Source: JASHSH01 sp036490215 | GTDB lineage: Bacteria > Pseudomonadota > Alphaproteobacteria > Rhodospirillales > Magnetospirillaceae | Assembly: GCA_036490215.1 (NCBI GenBank) | Contig: DASXEH010000060.1 | Span: forward strand, 47,048-111,047 | Reading direction: 5' to 3' | DNA: 64,000 nt | Shown here: one piece after another, positions 23,820 to 32,811 of the stretch | Layout of the letters: each line of letters begins with the position of its first letter | Position numbering within the stretch: the first letter of the stretch is position 1 | Translations under genes and position numbers: made by a program | Notes under the pieces: model-generated | Databases searched by the model: none | Seen by the model: the letters and a program-made list of their open reading frames with translations, nothing else | Told to the model about the DNA's origin: nothing

Positions 23820-24257
23820 CTACGGACCGACCGTCAATCGCCCGAGCGCTGCTCGCATCGCATCCGACAGCGGTGCTGGCTTATTGTCGGCGCGCGTCAC
23901 ATAAACATGGATGAAGTGCCCCGCCGCGGCGATGGTCGTCTCGTCGTTGCGGAACAGGCCGACTTCGTAGCGCACACTGGTCTTGCCGATATGGGCGACA
24001 CGCAATCCCGCATGAACGAAATCGGGAAACGCGATGGGCTTGAAATACGCGCATGAGGTCTCGACCACCAAGCCCACCACGGCGCTGTTGAGATAATCGA
24101 GCAGGCCTTGCTCGATCAGCCACTGATTCACGACCGTGTCGAAATAGCTGTAATAGACAACATTGTTGACGTGCCCATACACGTCGTTGTCCATCCAACG
24201 CGTCGGGATCGCGAGAAAGTGGCGGTAAGCGTCGCGCGTTTCGGTCTTGTCGCCCAT
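23820..24257 (-). CDS. Acyl-CoA thioesterase, 4HBT hot-dog family
   Basis: The 145-residue protein has the hot-dog thioesterase signature TRWMDNDVYGHVNNVVYYSY at about 19-38, VVETSCAYFKPIAFPD and YEVGLFRNDETTIAAAGHFI. These enzymes release free acids from acyl-CoA. It may serve the acyl-CoA pathway encoded just beyond (24622-28142) on the same strand, but 364 bases separate them. Its stop lies four bases from the repeat element at 23737-23815. Confidence 0.85.
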   Translation of the reverse strand: MGDKTETRDAYRHFLAIPTRWMDNDVYGHVNNVVYYSYFDTVVNQWLIEQGLLDYLNSAVVGLVVETSCAYFKPIAFPDFVHAGLRVAHIGKTSVRYEVGLFRNDETTIAAAGHFIHVYVTRADNKPAPLSDAMRAALGRLTVGP

Positions 24258-24621
24258 AGCCTTAAGCTCAGTTGTTTCTTCGAACTTACGGGAGCCCGGC
24301 GATCAGGTCAAAGCGGCTGTCCAGATCAGCATCGCTGCCCTGTCATTTCTATGTCACATGCTGCTCACAACAATGCGGCGCGTGACTGGAACAAGATTGT
24401 CGCGGAACCACCCCCGAAAGCGATCGTCCCGCCGCCACGCTGGCTCGTGTCGGCAGATGCTTCGGCATTACGACGAGATCGCGGGGACGGAGGAGACGGT
24501 TCCGGTCACACACTGTGTAAAGGTGAGAGACAATTGGAGGAGGGATTATCAGTCGTGCTGTCGCCGGCGACGTTCCCCCGCCGCCGGCGACGGTACACGA
24601 TCGAGCCTCGATAGTTCGCCC
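24258..24621. other. 364-base intergenic region without a convincing gene
   Basis: No frame here has family-like sequence. It contains a strong hairpin at 24560-24591 (GTCGCCGGCG and CGCCGGCGAC around a 12-base loop) that could terminate the SDR-led operon ending at 24622. The rest probably carries the promoter of the thioesterase gene; I see no convincing -35/-10 pair. Confidence 0.5.
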
Positions 24622-25383
24622 TTAACGCGGTGCCATGCGCAGCGCGCCATCCAGTCGAATCACTTCACCATTCAACATCCGATTCTCGACGATGTGCAGC
24701 ACCAGTTGCGCATATTCCGATGGCTTGCCGAGGCGCTTGGGGAAGGGCACCGATAGGCCCAAACTCTCCTGAACCTCGGGCGGCAACTCGCCCATCATCG
24801 GCGTCATGAACAGGCCCGGCGCGATCGCCAGCACACGCACGCCGAATTGCGACAACTCGCGCGCGGCGGGGAGAGTCAGTGCGGCGATGCCGCCCTTCGA
24901 CGCCGAGTACGCCGCCTGACCGATCTGGCCTTCGAAGGCCGCGACCGACGCTGTCGAGACAATCACGCCGCGCTCGCCATCGTCCAACGGTTCAAGCTTG
25001 CTCATGTCGTGGGCGGCCAGACGCAGCAGGTTGAACGAGCCGATCAGGTTGACCTGAATCACCGTGCTGAATTCTTCGAGCGGCATCGGCCCGTCCTTGC
25101 CGACGATGCGCTTGGCGCGGCCGATGCCGGCGCAATTGATCAGGATGCGCGCAGCGCCATGCTTGGCGCGTGCCTCGGCCACGGCAGCCTCGGCCGATTT
25201 CGCGTCGGTGACGTCGCAGACCAGCGCCAGCCCGCCGATCTCGGCGGCCACCTTTTTCACCTGCTCGGCATTGATGTCGAGCACCGCCACCTTCGCCCCG
25301 GCTCTGGCGAGATGCCGCGCCGTTTCGGCACCTAGCCCCGAGCCGCCGCCGGTGACGATGGCCGATTGTCCTGTAGGGTTCAT
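24622..25383 (-). CDS. SDR-family 3-hydroxyacyl-CoA dehydrogenase-like protein
   Basis: The 253-residue SDR has SAIVTGGGSGLGAETARHLA, NCAGIGRAKRI, STASVAAFEG, the YSASKGG catalytic pair and IAPGLFMTPMMGELP. The active-site and C-terminal pattern (LPPEVQESLGLSVPFPKRLG, then EVIRLDGALRMAPR) matches the HSD10/3-hydroxy-2-methylbutyryl-CoA dehydrogenase type. It would oxidise a 3-hydroxyacyl-CoA to the 3-ketoacyl-CoA, fitting the CoA ligase and hydratase encoded upstream. It is the last gene of the operon and is separated from the ligase gene by a palindromic repeat. Confidence 0.85.
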   Translation of the reverse strand: MNPTGQSAIVTGGGSGLGAETARHLARAGAKVAVLDINAEQVKKVAAEIGGLALVCDVTDAKSAEAAVAEARAKHGAARILINCAGIGRAKRIVGKDGPMPLEEFSTVIQVNLIGSFNLLRLAAHDMSKLEPLDDGERGVIVSTASVAAFEGQIGQAAYSASKGGIAALTLPAARELSQFGVRVLAIAPGLFMTPMMGELPPEVQESLGLSVPFPKRLGKPSEYAQLVLHIVENRMLNGEVIRLDGALRMAPR

Positions 25384-25410
25384 TTCCGATCTCCCAGCAT
25401 TTTGTTTTCC

Positions 25411-25481
25411 GTCATCACCGGGCTTGTCCCGGTGATCCACGCCTTCAAGACGTGGATACCCGGCACAAGGCCGGGCATGAC
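25411..25481. repeat. GTC...CCA...TGG...GAC paired-hairpin element, CCGGG subfamily (copy 5)
   Basis: GTC, hairpin ATCACCGGG/CCCGGTGAT, CCACG, spacer, CGTGG, hairpin CCCGG/CCGGG, ATGAC. It ends one base from the stop codon of the CoA-ligase gene and sits inside an operon, where it could stabilise upstream mRNA or reduce read-through into the SDR gene. Confidence 0.85.
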
Positions 25482-25482
25482 G

Positions 25483-27348
25483 CTACAGTTTGGCAACGAC
25501 GACTTTGTCGGCGGGCATCTTCTCATACAACTCCTCAACCACGGCACCGCGGTGCGTGATCACCGCGCGCTGGTTGATCGAACCCTTGTCGGTGATCTCG
25601 CCCAGATCGAGCGAAGGCGGCGCATCGGCGATCACCAGGCGCCGGAGCAGATTGGCGCTGCCGGTGCTCGCTTTGGCGAGGCGGTCGATCAACTCCTGAA
25701 AGCGCGCCCGCACGGCAGGATGATTGACGATCTCGGCCTGAGTCGCGGTGGCCGGCAGATCGGGACACAGCTTCCGGCATTCGTCGAGGCGCGGGAAGAT
25801 GATCGCGCCGACGAAGTCGCGGTCGAGGCCGGTGATCACCGCGTCTTGGATCAGCGGCGCGCCGCCGCCGATGATCTTCTCGCGCATGCCGCCGACGCTG
25901 ACCCAGGTGCCGGAGGCCAGCTTGAAGTCTTCCGAGATACGGCCATCGAACAGGAAACCGTCCTCAGGTTTCGCAGGATCGACGAATTTCAGTGCATCGC
26001 CGATGCGATAGAAGCCTTCGGCATCGAAAGCCTTTTCGTTGAGCTCGGGCTGGCGCCAATAGCCGGGCGTGATGTTGGGGCCGCGGAAGCGCGCTTCGAG
26101 CTTGTCTTCGTTAGGCACCAGCTTGAGTTCGACGCCGGGCACCGGCAGGCCGAGCAAGCCCGAGCGGCCGCCGGGCCAGTTGGCGAACATCGAGGACGGC
26201 CCGGTCTCGGTCGCGCCGAGTCCGGTGATGATCATGACGCGCTCGCCGATCGTCTGCACCGCCAGCTCCTCGAGCGCGTTCCACACCGGCTGCGACAATC
26301 CCGCGCCGGCATAGAACATCATGCTGAGGCGGCTGAAGAAGGTTTCGCGCAGCGCCTTGTCGTCGCGCAGGAACGGGATCAGCTCTTCATAGCCGCGCGG
26401 CACGTTGAAGAAGATGGTGGGTGCGATCTCGCGCAGATTGCGCACCGTTTCCTTGATCGGGCCGGGAACGGGGCGGCCGTCATCGATATAGAGCGTGCCG
26501 CCGCTGTAAAGCATCATGCCGAAATTGTGGTTGCCGCCGAAAGTGTGGTTCCAGGGCAGCCAATCGACGATCACCGGCGGTCCGTCGGCACAGAAGGGTA
26601 GTGCTGCGAAGATCATCGCCAGGTTGCTGCACATCAGGCGCTGCGTGTTGATCACACCCTTGGGCATGCCGGTCGAGCCCGAGGTGAACAGGATCTTGCC
26701 GATCGTGTCGGGCGTGATCCGCGCATGGGCTTCGTCGACGGCCGTAGTAGGCGTGGTGGCTTCGAGCGACGAGAACAATGTGGTGGCGCGGCCCGCAAGC
26801 CGCGCTTCGACCACGACGATCTCGGCGTCCGCTGGTGTAGCGGCAGCGATGGCGCGCGCGTATTTTTCGCCATGGGACACGAACACCAGGCCGGGCGTCA
26901 GCAGGCCGAGCACATATTTCAGCTTGCCGAAATCGGTCGAGACCAGCGAATAGGGCGGCGAGACCGGTGCATAGGGAATGCCCACATGCATCGCCGCCAG
27001 CGCCATCAGCGCATGTTCGAGCCCGTTCTCCGACAGGATCGCGATGGGCCGTTCGGGCGAGAGCTTGCGGTCGAGCAATGCCTGGCCGATGCGCCGCACC
27101 TTGTCGAGCACGGTGGCATAGCTGAGTTTGATCCATGCGCCATCGGGACCGCGCCGCGCGATGAAAATGCGGTCGGGGGCTAGGTTCGCCCAATGAATCA
27201 GCTTCTCGGTCAGCCGTGACGGATAAGGGCCGAGGGCGTGCGGCGAGCGCAGGACGATCTCGAAATTGGCCCGGCGCTCGATCTCGGTCTCGCGCGGCCC
27301 GAGTCTGACGTTCCGGAACGGCGCGCTCGAAAACGCGGCTGCGTTCAT
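25483..27348 (-). CDS. Feruloyl-CoA synthase-like AMP-forming acyl-CoA ligase
   Basis: The 621-residue ligase has the adenylation signature ILFTSGSTGMPKGVINTQRL, VDWLPWNHTFGGNHNF, ITGLGATETGPSSMFANW and the hinge ISEDFKLASGTWVSVG. The ending DLGEITDKGSINQRAVITHR is characteristic of feruloyl-CoA synthases. It activates an aromatic or other carboxylic acid to its CoA thioester in the cytoplasm. Its start overlaps the stop of the crotonase gene by four bases. No vanillin dehydrogenase gene is present, so the classical ferulate-to-vanillate route is not encoded here and the true substrate may be another phenylpropanoid or alkanoic acid. Confidence 0.85.
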   Translation of the reverse strand: MNAAAFSSAPFRNVRLGPRETEIERRANFEIVLRSPHALGPYPSRLTEKLIHWANLAPDRIFIARRGPDGAWIKLSYATVLDKVRRIGQALLDRKLSPERPIAILSENGLEHALMALAAMHVGIPYAPVSPPYSLVSTDFGKLKYVLGLLTPGLVFVSHGEKYARAIAAATPADAEIVVVEARLAGRATTLFSSLEATTPTTAVDEAHARITPDTIGKILFTSGSTGMPKGVINTQRLMCSNLAMIFAALPFCADGPPVIVDWLPWNHTFGGNHNFGMMLYSGGTLYIDDGRPVPGPIKETVRNLREIAPTIFFNVPRGYEELIPFLRDDKALRETFFSRLSMMFYAGAGLSQPVWNALEELAVQTIGERVMIITGLGATETGPSSMFANWPGGRSGLLGLPVPGVELKLVPNEDKLEARFRGPNITPGYWRQPELNEKAFDAEGFYRIGDALKFVDPAKPEDGFLFDGRISEDFKLASGTWVSVGGMREKIIGGGAPLIQDAVITGLDRDFVGAIIFPRLDECRKLCPDLPATATQAEIVNHPAVRARFQELIDRLAKASTGSANLLRRLVIADAPPSLDLGEITDKGSINQRAVITHRGAVVEELYEKMPADKVVVAKL

Positions 27349-28142
27349 TTCTTCTCGACCTTACTGCCGGCGCGCTTCTGCATGAAATCGCGGATGCGCG
27401 CCTTGGCCTCCGGCGCGCTCTGTGCAATCGCGGCCATCAACGATTCGGTCAGCAGGCCTTCGTCACGGCCCGTGTCCGCGATGCGCGGCAGGGCATGCAT
27501 CACGGCAAAGTTCGTCATCGACGCGTTGCCGGCGATTTTCTTGGCAAGTTCGATACCTTTGGCAAGGCCCTCGCCATTCGGGACGAGATATTGCGACAGA
27601 CCGGCCTGTAATCCTTCCTCGGCGGAGTAAGTACGGCCCGTCAGCATCATGTCGGCCATCCGGGAGACACCCATCAGACGCGGGATGCGCACCGAGCCAC
27701 CGCCACCGACGAAAATGCCGCGCTGGCCTTCGGGCAAGGCGTAGAAGGTCGAAGCCTCGGCCACGCGAATGTGAGTGGCGGCCGCCAGTTCGAGCCCGCC
27801 GCCGACCACCGCGCCATGCAGCACGGCCACCACCGGCACCTTGCCGTATGAGATGCGGTCGAGCGCTTCGTGCCACATGCGCGAATGGTGCATGCCCTCG
27901 ACGGCGTCGCGCTCCTGCAATTCCGAAAGATCGAGCCCCGCGCAGAAGTGATCGCCCTCACCAAGCAGCACCACGGCGCCGATCGTGTCGGGCGGCGCAC
28001 GGAAGAAATCGCCCAGGCCGAGCACGGTGGGATCGTTGAGCGCGTTGCGCTTGGCCGCGCGCGTTAGACTGACGATGGCGATCGGCCCGTCGATCTTGAC
28101 CGCGATCGAGTCGGGCAGCGCGTGATGCGTGTCGATCTTCAT
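27345..28142 (-). CDS. Crotonase/enoyl-CoA hydratase-family protein
   Basis: The 265-residue protein has the crotonase core: FCAGLDLSELQ, VPVVAVLHGAVVGGGLELAA with the first catalytic glutamate, and FYALPEGQRGIFVGGGGSVR with the second. Both glutamates used by hydratases appear present, so hydration of an enoyl-CoA is likely; a hydratase-lyase is possible. It overlaps the ligase gene downstream and the amidohydrolase gene upstream by four bases each, which ties all three to one translated unit. Confidence 0.88.
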   Translation of the reverse strand: MKIDTHHALPDSIAVKIDGPIAIVSLTRAAKRNALNDPTVLGLGDFFRAPPDTIGAVVLLGEGDHFCAGLDLSELQERDAVEGMHHSRMWHEALDRISYGKVPVVAVLHGAVVGGGLELAAATHIRVAEASTFYALPEGQRGIFVGGGGSVRIPRLMGVSRMADMMLTGRTYSAEEGLQAGLSQYLVPNGEGLAKGIELAKKIAGNASMTNFAVMHALPRIADTGRDEGLLTESLMAAIAQSAPEAKARIRDFMQKRAGSKVEKK

Positions 28143-29026
28143 GGCTTCGCGCCTCCGAGGCCGAGAACCTTTATCGCGTTCTCTTTCAGGATCAGCGGCT
28201 GCACTTCAGGCTTGAATCCGGCCTTCTCGAAATCGGCCATCCAACGATCCGGCGTGATCAGCGGGTAGTCCGAACCGAACAGGATTTTGTGCTTCAGCTG
28301 GCCGTTGGCGTATTGCACCAGTTGCGGCGGGAAGTATTTCGGCGACCAGCCCGAGAGATCGATATAGACCTCGGGTTTGTGCAGGCAGATCGACAGCGCT
28401 TCGTCCTGCCACGGCCAGGAGGGATGGGCGAGGATGATCGGCATGTTGGGGAAATCGACGGCCACATCGTCGACATACATCGGGTTGCCGTAGCGCAGGC
28501 GAATACCGCCGCCGCCCGGCATGCCGGTGCCCATGCCCGAATGGCCGGTGTGAAAGATCGTCGGCAGGCCGGTCTCTTCGATCGCTGCGTAGACGTCATA
28601 GGCCTTGCGGTCGTTGGGGCAGAAATCCTGCACCTGCGGATGGAACTTGAAGCCGCGAACCTTGTAGTCCTTCACCAGCGTCCGCACCTCGCGCGCGCCC
28701 ATCTTGCCGCGCAAGGGATCGATACTGGCGAAGGGGATCAGGATGTCGCCGTTCTCGTTGCAGAGCTCGGCCACTTCTTCGTTCGACACGCGCTTGCGGC
28801 CGGTCGAGCGTTCGGTGTCCACCGGGAAGACGACACAGGCGATCTTGCGCTCGCGGTAGTAGGCCGCGATCTGCGGCACCGTCGGATGCTCGCGATGATC
28901 CTTGAAATACTTGCGCGCCGCTTCCTCGAACTTGTTGGGCATATCGTCGTCGGGCCCGCGCGAGGGAATTTCGGCATGGGCGTGGACGTCGATCGCCACC
29001 AATTCGGCGACGTTCATGGTCTTCAT
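28139..29026 (-). CDS. Amidohydrolase-family metal-dependent hydrolase/decarboxylase (ACMSD-like)
   Basis: The 295-residue TIM-barrel protein has H15-A-H17 (VAIDVHAHAEI), FKFHPQVQDF, the third-strand histidine in TIFHTGHSG, ILAHPSWPWQ and the metal aspartate in FGSDYPL. This is the amidohydrolase_2 group, which includes ACMSD and other decarboxylases of aromatic acids as well as lactone hydrolases. In this operon it could decarboxylate or ring-open an intermediate. It overlaps the LivF-like gene upstream and the crotonase gene downstream by four bases. Confidence 0.85.
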   Translation of the reverse strand: MKTMNVAELVAIDVHAHAEIPSRGPDDDMPNKFEEAARKYFKDHREHPTVPQIAAYYRERKIACVVFPVDTERSTGRKRVSNEEVAELCNENGDILIPFASIDPLRGKMGAREVRTLVKDYKVRGFKFHPQVQDFCPNDRKAYDVYAAIEETGLPTIFHTGHSGMGTGMPGGGGIRLRYGNPMYVDDVAVDFPNMPIILAHPSWPWQDEALSICLHKPEVYIDLSGWSPKYFPPQLVQYANGQLKHKILFGSDYPLITPDRWMADFEKAGFKPEVQPLILKENAIKVLGLGGAKP

Positions 29027-29784
29027 GGTGTCCCTCTGTGTTCGACTGGGCCCGCGCGATGCGCCGCACTCAGGCCGAGATAGGATTCGATGACGCGCGG
29101 ATCGCGAGCGAGATCGGCGGCGGGGCCTTTAAGGACGATCTCGCCCAGCTCCATCACATAGCCGAAATCGGCAATGTCGAGCGCGGCGCGGGCATTCTGT
29201 TCGACCAGCAGCACCGAGACACCGCTGTCCTTCAGCGCCGCCACCATGCGCATGCTTTCGCGCACGATCTGCGGCGCAAGGCCGAGGCTCGGCTCGTCGA
29301 GCATCAACAGGCGCGGCTTGCTCATCAGCGCACGGCCCAGCGCCAGCATCTGCCGCTCGCCGCCCGACAGCGTGCCGGCCACCTGTTTGCGTCGTTCCTT
29401 CAGCCGCGGATAGCTGGTGTAGACGGCATCGAGACACTCGGTAACCGAGCCGCGCTTACCGAGGCGGAACGCGCCGAGCAGCAGATTGTCTTCGACCGGC
29501 AGGGTGGCGAACAACTCGCGCCGCTCGGGAACCAGGACAAGCCCATCGGCCACGCGTGCTTCGACGGCAATGCCGCGCTGATCGCAGCTATCGAACGTAA
29601 CGCTGCCCGTGCTGGGAAGCAGGCCCATTGCTGCATTGAGGAGTGTGGTTTTACCCGCGCCATTGGCGCCGATCACGGTGACGATCGATCCCGCCGGCAC
29701 GGCCAGCGAGACGGTGCGCACGGCCTCGACCTTGCCGTAGGAAACGGCGAGATTGGCGATCTCAAGAAGCGATGGTGCGCTCAT
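29023..29784 (-). CDS. ABC transporter ATP-binding protein, LivF type
   Basis: The 253-residue ATPase has Walker A VIGANGAGKTTLLNAAMG, signature TLSGGERQMLALGRALM, Walker B RLLMLDEPSLGLAP and the switch histidine region LLVEQNARAAL. LivF-type subunits energise uptake by the hydrophobic amino-acid (HAAT) ABC family, which also carries aromatic acids. Four-base overlaps link it to the permease-ATPase fusion upstream and the amidohydrolase downstream, so transport and catabolism are co-expressed. Confidence 0.9.
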   Translation of the reverse strand: MSAPSLLEIANLAVSYGKVEAVRTVSLAVPAGSIVTVIGANGAGKTTLLNAAMGLLPSTGSVTFDSCDQRGIAVEARVADGLVLVPERRELFATLPVEDNLLLGAFRLGKRGSVTECLDAVYTSYPRLKERRKQVAGTLSGGERQMLALGRALMSKPRLLMLDEPSLGLAPQIVRESMRMVAALKDSGVSVLLVEQNARAALDIADFGYVMELGEIVLKGPAADLARDPRVIESYLGLSAAHRAGPVEHRGTP

Positions 29785-31604
29785 GCCACACCCCCGAGAT
29801 AGGCCTCGATCACGGCGGGGTTAGCACGCACGACGGCCGGTGCGCCTTCGGCGATCTTCTCGCCGAAATCAAGCACGACGATTCGGTCGGCCAGGCCCAT
29901 GACGAAATCCATATCGTGTTCGACCACGAGAACGCTCATGCCCTCGGCGCGCAGGCCGCGCAGCACTTCGGCGAGCGCCTGTTTCTCCTTGAGGCGCAGC
30001 CCGGCGGCCGGTTCGTCGAGCAGTAGTAGCGACGGGTTCAAGCAGAGCGCGCGAGCGATCTCGACCACGCGCATCTGGCCCAACGCCAGCTGTCCCGCGG
30101 TGCGGTGCATGTTGTCGGCCATGCCCACGCGCTTCAACTGCGCGGCGGCGGCGGCGAAGAGCTTGCGTTCCTCGGCGCGGTCGAGGCGCAGCACGGCTTC
30201 GACCAGACCGGCGCGGCTGTGGAGATGCGCGCCCAGCGCCACGTTCTCAAGCACGGTGAGTTCCGGGATCAGCTTGACGTGCTGGAAGGTCCGGCCGATG
30301 CCGCGTCGCGCAATATTCTGCGGCGAGTCGCCCTGGATCGGCGCATCGCCCAGCAACACGCGGCCCTCATCGGCCGGCGCGATCCCGGTCACTGCGTTGA
30401 ACAGCGTGCTTTTGCCCGCACCATTGGGGCCGATCAGCGCCACGATCTCGCCAGTGCCGACCGTGAAGCTGACGCCATTGACCGCCACCAGACCGCCGAA
30501 GCGCTTGCGCACCGTGTCGAGCGTGAGCAGGGGGCCGGTCGATTTTGCGGCAGCTTGCACCGCGGGCGTCGGCACCTCGGCAATCACAGCGCGCGGCTTG
30601 GGTGCCGGGAACAGGCGCGCGATCATCGGCCACAGGCCTTCGCGCGCACCCTGCAGGATCGCGATCAGCAGGATACCGAAGGCGAGGTCTTCGTAATTGC
30701 CGCTGGCGCCGAACAGATGCGGCAACCAGTCCTGCAAGACATCACGCAGCACGGTCACCAGTCCCGCGCCGATCAGCGCGCCGTATACTTGCCCGGTGCC
30801 GCCCATCACGGCCATCAGTAGATAATCGATGCCGCCCGAGACACCGAAGGCACTTGCGCCCAGCGAACGCTGGAAGTGGGCGTAGAGCCAGCCGGCGATG
30901 CCCGCCAGCACCGCAGCGAAGACGAACACGATCAGCTTGGTGCGCGCGATCTCGACGCCGAAAGATTCCGCGGCCACCGCGCCCTGGCGCAGCGCACGGA
31001 TGGCGCGGCCGAGCCGGCTGTCGAGCAGGTTCTGGGTCGCGATCACCGCCAGGATCACCGCCACCCACACCACAACCCAATAGGGCCGCACGCCGGTCAG
31101 CGCGTGGCCGCCCAGGCTCAAGGGCGGGATGTTGGTGATGCCGTCATGCCCGCCGAGGATTTGCAAGTTACCGAAGACGTAGAAGGCGCTGATGCCCCAG
31201 GCGATGGTGCCGAGCGGCAGGTAGTGGCCCGACAAGCGCACCGTGAACGAACCGAGGATCAGCGCGGCAACGCCGGTGACGATCACCGCGGCGGGCAGGG
31301 CCAGCCAGGGCGAGACACCGTAATGGGTTGTCAGCACGCCGGTGGTGTAAGCGCCGAAGCCGACAAAGGCGGCCTGGCCGAAGGATGTCATGCCGCCCAC
31401 GCCGGTCAGCAGCACGAGGCCGACCGCGATCAGCGCGCCGATGCCGATATAATCGAGCAGCGCCACCCAGAACTCGGGCACGATGGACAGCAGCGGCAGC
31501 ACCAGGAACAGGGCCGCGACGACCAGCGCGATCATGCGACGGCCGCTCATAAAGCATCGTCGCTCTGCGCTGCGCGCAACCGCTCCTTCGCGCTCCGCGC
31601 TCAT
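29781..31604 (-). CDS. Fused LivM-type permease and LivG-type ATPase
   Basis: The 607 residues join two subunits that are usually separate. Residues about 20-330 are a LivM-like permease with eight or more membrane helices (LLTGVGGMTSFGQAAFVGFG is typical, also MAVMGGTGQVYGALIGAGLV). Residues about 357-605 are a LivG-like ATPase with ALIGPNGAGKSTLFNAVTGI, ALGQMRVVEIARALCLNPSL and LLLLDEPAAGL. A Pro/Ala/Lys-rich linker, PAPKPRAVIAEVPTPAVQAA, joins them near 333-352. The permease LivH-like partner is encoded immediately upstream with a four-base overlap. Confidence 0.92.
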   Translation of the reverse strand: MSAEREGAVARSAERRCFMSGRRMIALVVAALFLVLPLLSIVPEFWVALLDYIGIGALIAVGLVLLTGVGGMTSFGQAAFVGFGAYTTGVLTTHYGVSPWLALPAAVIVTGVAALILGSFTVRLSGHYLPLGTIAWGISAFYVFGNLQILGGHDGITNIPPLSLGGHALTGVRPYWVVVWVAVILAVIATQNLLDSRLGRAIRALRQGAVAAESFGVEIARTKLIVFVFAAVLAGIAGWLYAHFQRSLGASAFGVSGGIDYLLMAVMGGTGQVYGALIGAGLVTVLRDVLQDWLPHLFGASGNYEDLAFGILLIAILQGAREGLWPMIARLFPAPKPRAVIAEVPTPAVQAAAKSTGPLLTLDTVRKRFGGLVAVNGVSFTVGTGEIVALIGPNGAGKSTLFNAVTGIAPADEGRVLLGDAPIQGDSPQNIARRGIGRTFQHVKLIPELTVLENVALGAHLHSRAGLVEAVLRLDRAEERKLFAAAAAQLKRVGMADNMHRTAGQLALGQMRVVEIARALCLNPSLLLLDEPAAGLRLKEKQALAEVLRGLRAEGMSVLVVEHDMDFVMGLADRIVVLDFGEKIAEGAPAVVRANPAVIEAYLGGVA

Positions 31605-32644
31605 TCCTCATCCTCCACCGTCGATGCGCGCAGCGAGCGCAGCACCAGCACGGGAACGATCAGCATGAACACGACCACTTCCATGTAATTGCTGGTCCAG
31701 AAGGCGGCGAAGGCCTGCACGAGCCCGACACCGAACGCACCGGCAACAGCGAGCAGATAGTTGCTCAGCCCGCCTGTGATGGCGGCCACGAACCCCTTCA
31801 GGCTGATCAGAAAGCCGCTGTCGTAATAGAGCATCGTCACCGGCGCGATCAGGATGCCGGAGATGGCGCCGATGACCGTGGCCAGCGCGAAGGCGGTCTG
31901 GCCCGACAGGTTGATCGGGATGCCGACCAGCCGCGCGCCCGTGCGATTCACCGCTACGGCGCGCAGGGCCTTGCCATAGAGCGTGCGCTCGAAGAAGACG
32001 TAAAGCCCCAGCATCACGACGAGCGACACGCCCACCACGATGATCTGCTGCGCCTGGATCACCGTCCCGCCCAGTTCGATCGAGCCATCGATCAGCGGGT
32101 CGGCGCGGAACCCTTCGGGTCCGAAGTAACCGAGGCCCAAAACGGTCAGTGCCAGATGCACGCCCAGCGCGGCGATCAGCAGCACCAGGATCGACGCATC
32201 GGCCAGCGGGCGGAAGGCGATACGATACAGGAATGGCCCCATCGGCGCGACCAGCAGCAGCGTCAGGATAATCGCCACCGCCATGCCCGGCTGTTTGGGC
32301 GCCAGCCAGGCGACAGCAAAATAGAGGATGACCGGCAGGGCGATATCGAGGATCAGCCGCCGCGCGATCAGCTTGATCGTCAGCATCCGGCGGTCGCGGA
32401 TCAGGTCGAGCGCGCAGGCGATGATGCCGAGCGCCACCAGCAGCCCGGCCGTGCCCGGCTTCAACCCCTGCTGGATCTGCGCGAAGGAGAGCGCTGCAAA
32501 GGCGACGAACTCGCCCTGCGGAATCAGGATCACGCGGGTAACGGCGAAGACCAGCACCAGCGCCACGGCCAACAGCGCATAGATCGCCCCGTTGACCAGA
32601 CCGTCCTGCACCAGGGAAAGGATGATGATGGGATCCACGCGCAC
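31601..32644 (-). CDS. ABC transporter permease, LivH type
   Basis: The 347-residue permease begins LVQDGLVNGAIYALLAVALV, has the conserved RVILIPQGEFVAFAALSFAQ, and the later VGIPINLSGQTAFALATVIG and FVAAITGGLSNYLLAVAGAF segments. It carries an extra membrane stretch at about 60-130 compared with E. coli LivH, so it is about 40 residues longer. It pairs with the permease half of the downstream fusion. The start is a GTG, with a second GTG two codons in. It is separated from the binding-protein gene by repeat copy 6. Confidence 0.9.
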   Translation of the reverse strand: MRVDPIIILSLVQDGLVNGAIYALLAVALVLVFAVTRVILIPQGEFVAFAALSFAQIQQGLKPGTAGLLVALGIIACALDLIRDRRMLTIKLIARRLILDIALPVILYFAVAWLAPKQPGMAVAIILTLLLVAPMGPFLYRIAFRPLADASILVLLIAALGVHLALTVLGLGYFGPEGFRADPLIDGSIELGGTVIQAQQIIVVGVSLVVMLGLYVFFERTLYGKALRAVAVNRTGARLVGIPINLSGQTAFALATVIGAISGILIAPVTMLYYDSGFLISLKGFVAAITGGLSNYLLAVAGAFGVGLVQAFAAFWTSNYMEVVVFMLIVPVLVLRSLRASTVEDEE

Positions 32645-32657
32645 TACCTAAGAGTTC

Positions 32658-32730
32658 GTCATTCCCGCGAAGGCGGGAATCCAGAGCCGTTTCCCATGCT
32701 GCCCTGGACCCCCGCCTTCGCGGGGGTGAC
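32658..32730. repeat. GTC...CCA...TGG...GAC paired-hairpin element, CCCGC subfamily (copy 6)
   Basis: GTC, hairpin ATTCCCGC/GCGGGAAT, CCAG, spacer, CTGG, hairpin ACCCCCGC/GCGGGGGT, GAC. It lies between the binding-protein gene and the permease gene of one ABC operon, a place where REP-like hairpins often raise the binding-protein dose by protecting its mRNA. Confidence 0.85.
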
Positions 32731-32811
32731 GGTCGAAAGGTTGAGACAACGCGGGACGCACCTAGAGCGAAGCAAGTGGCGGGCGCGGTTCATCGCCGCG
32801 CCCGCCGCTTC

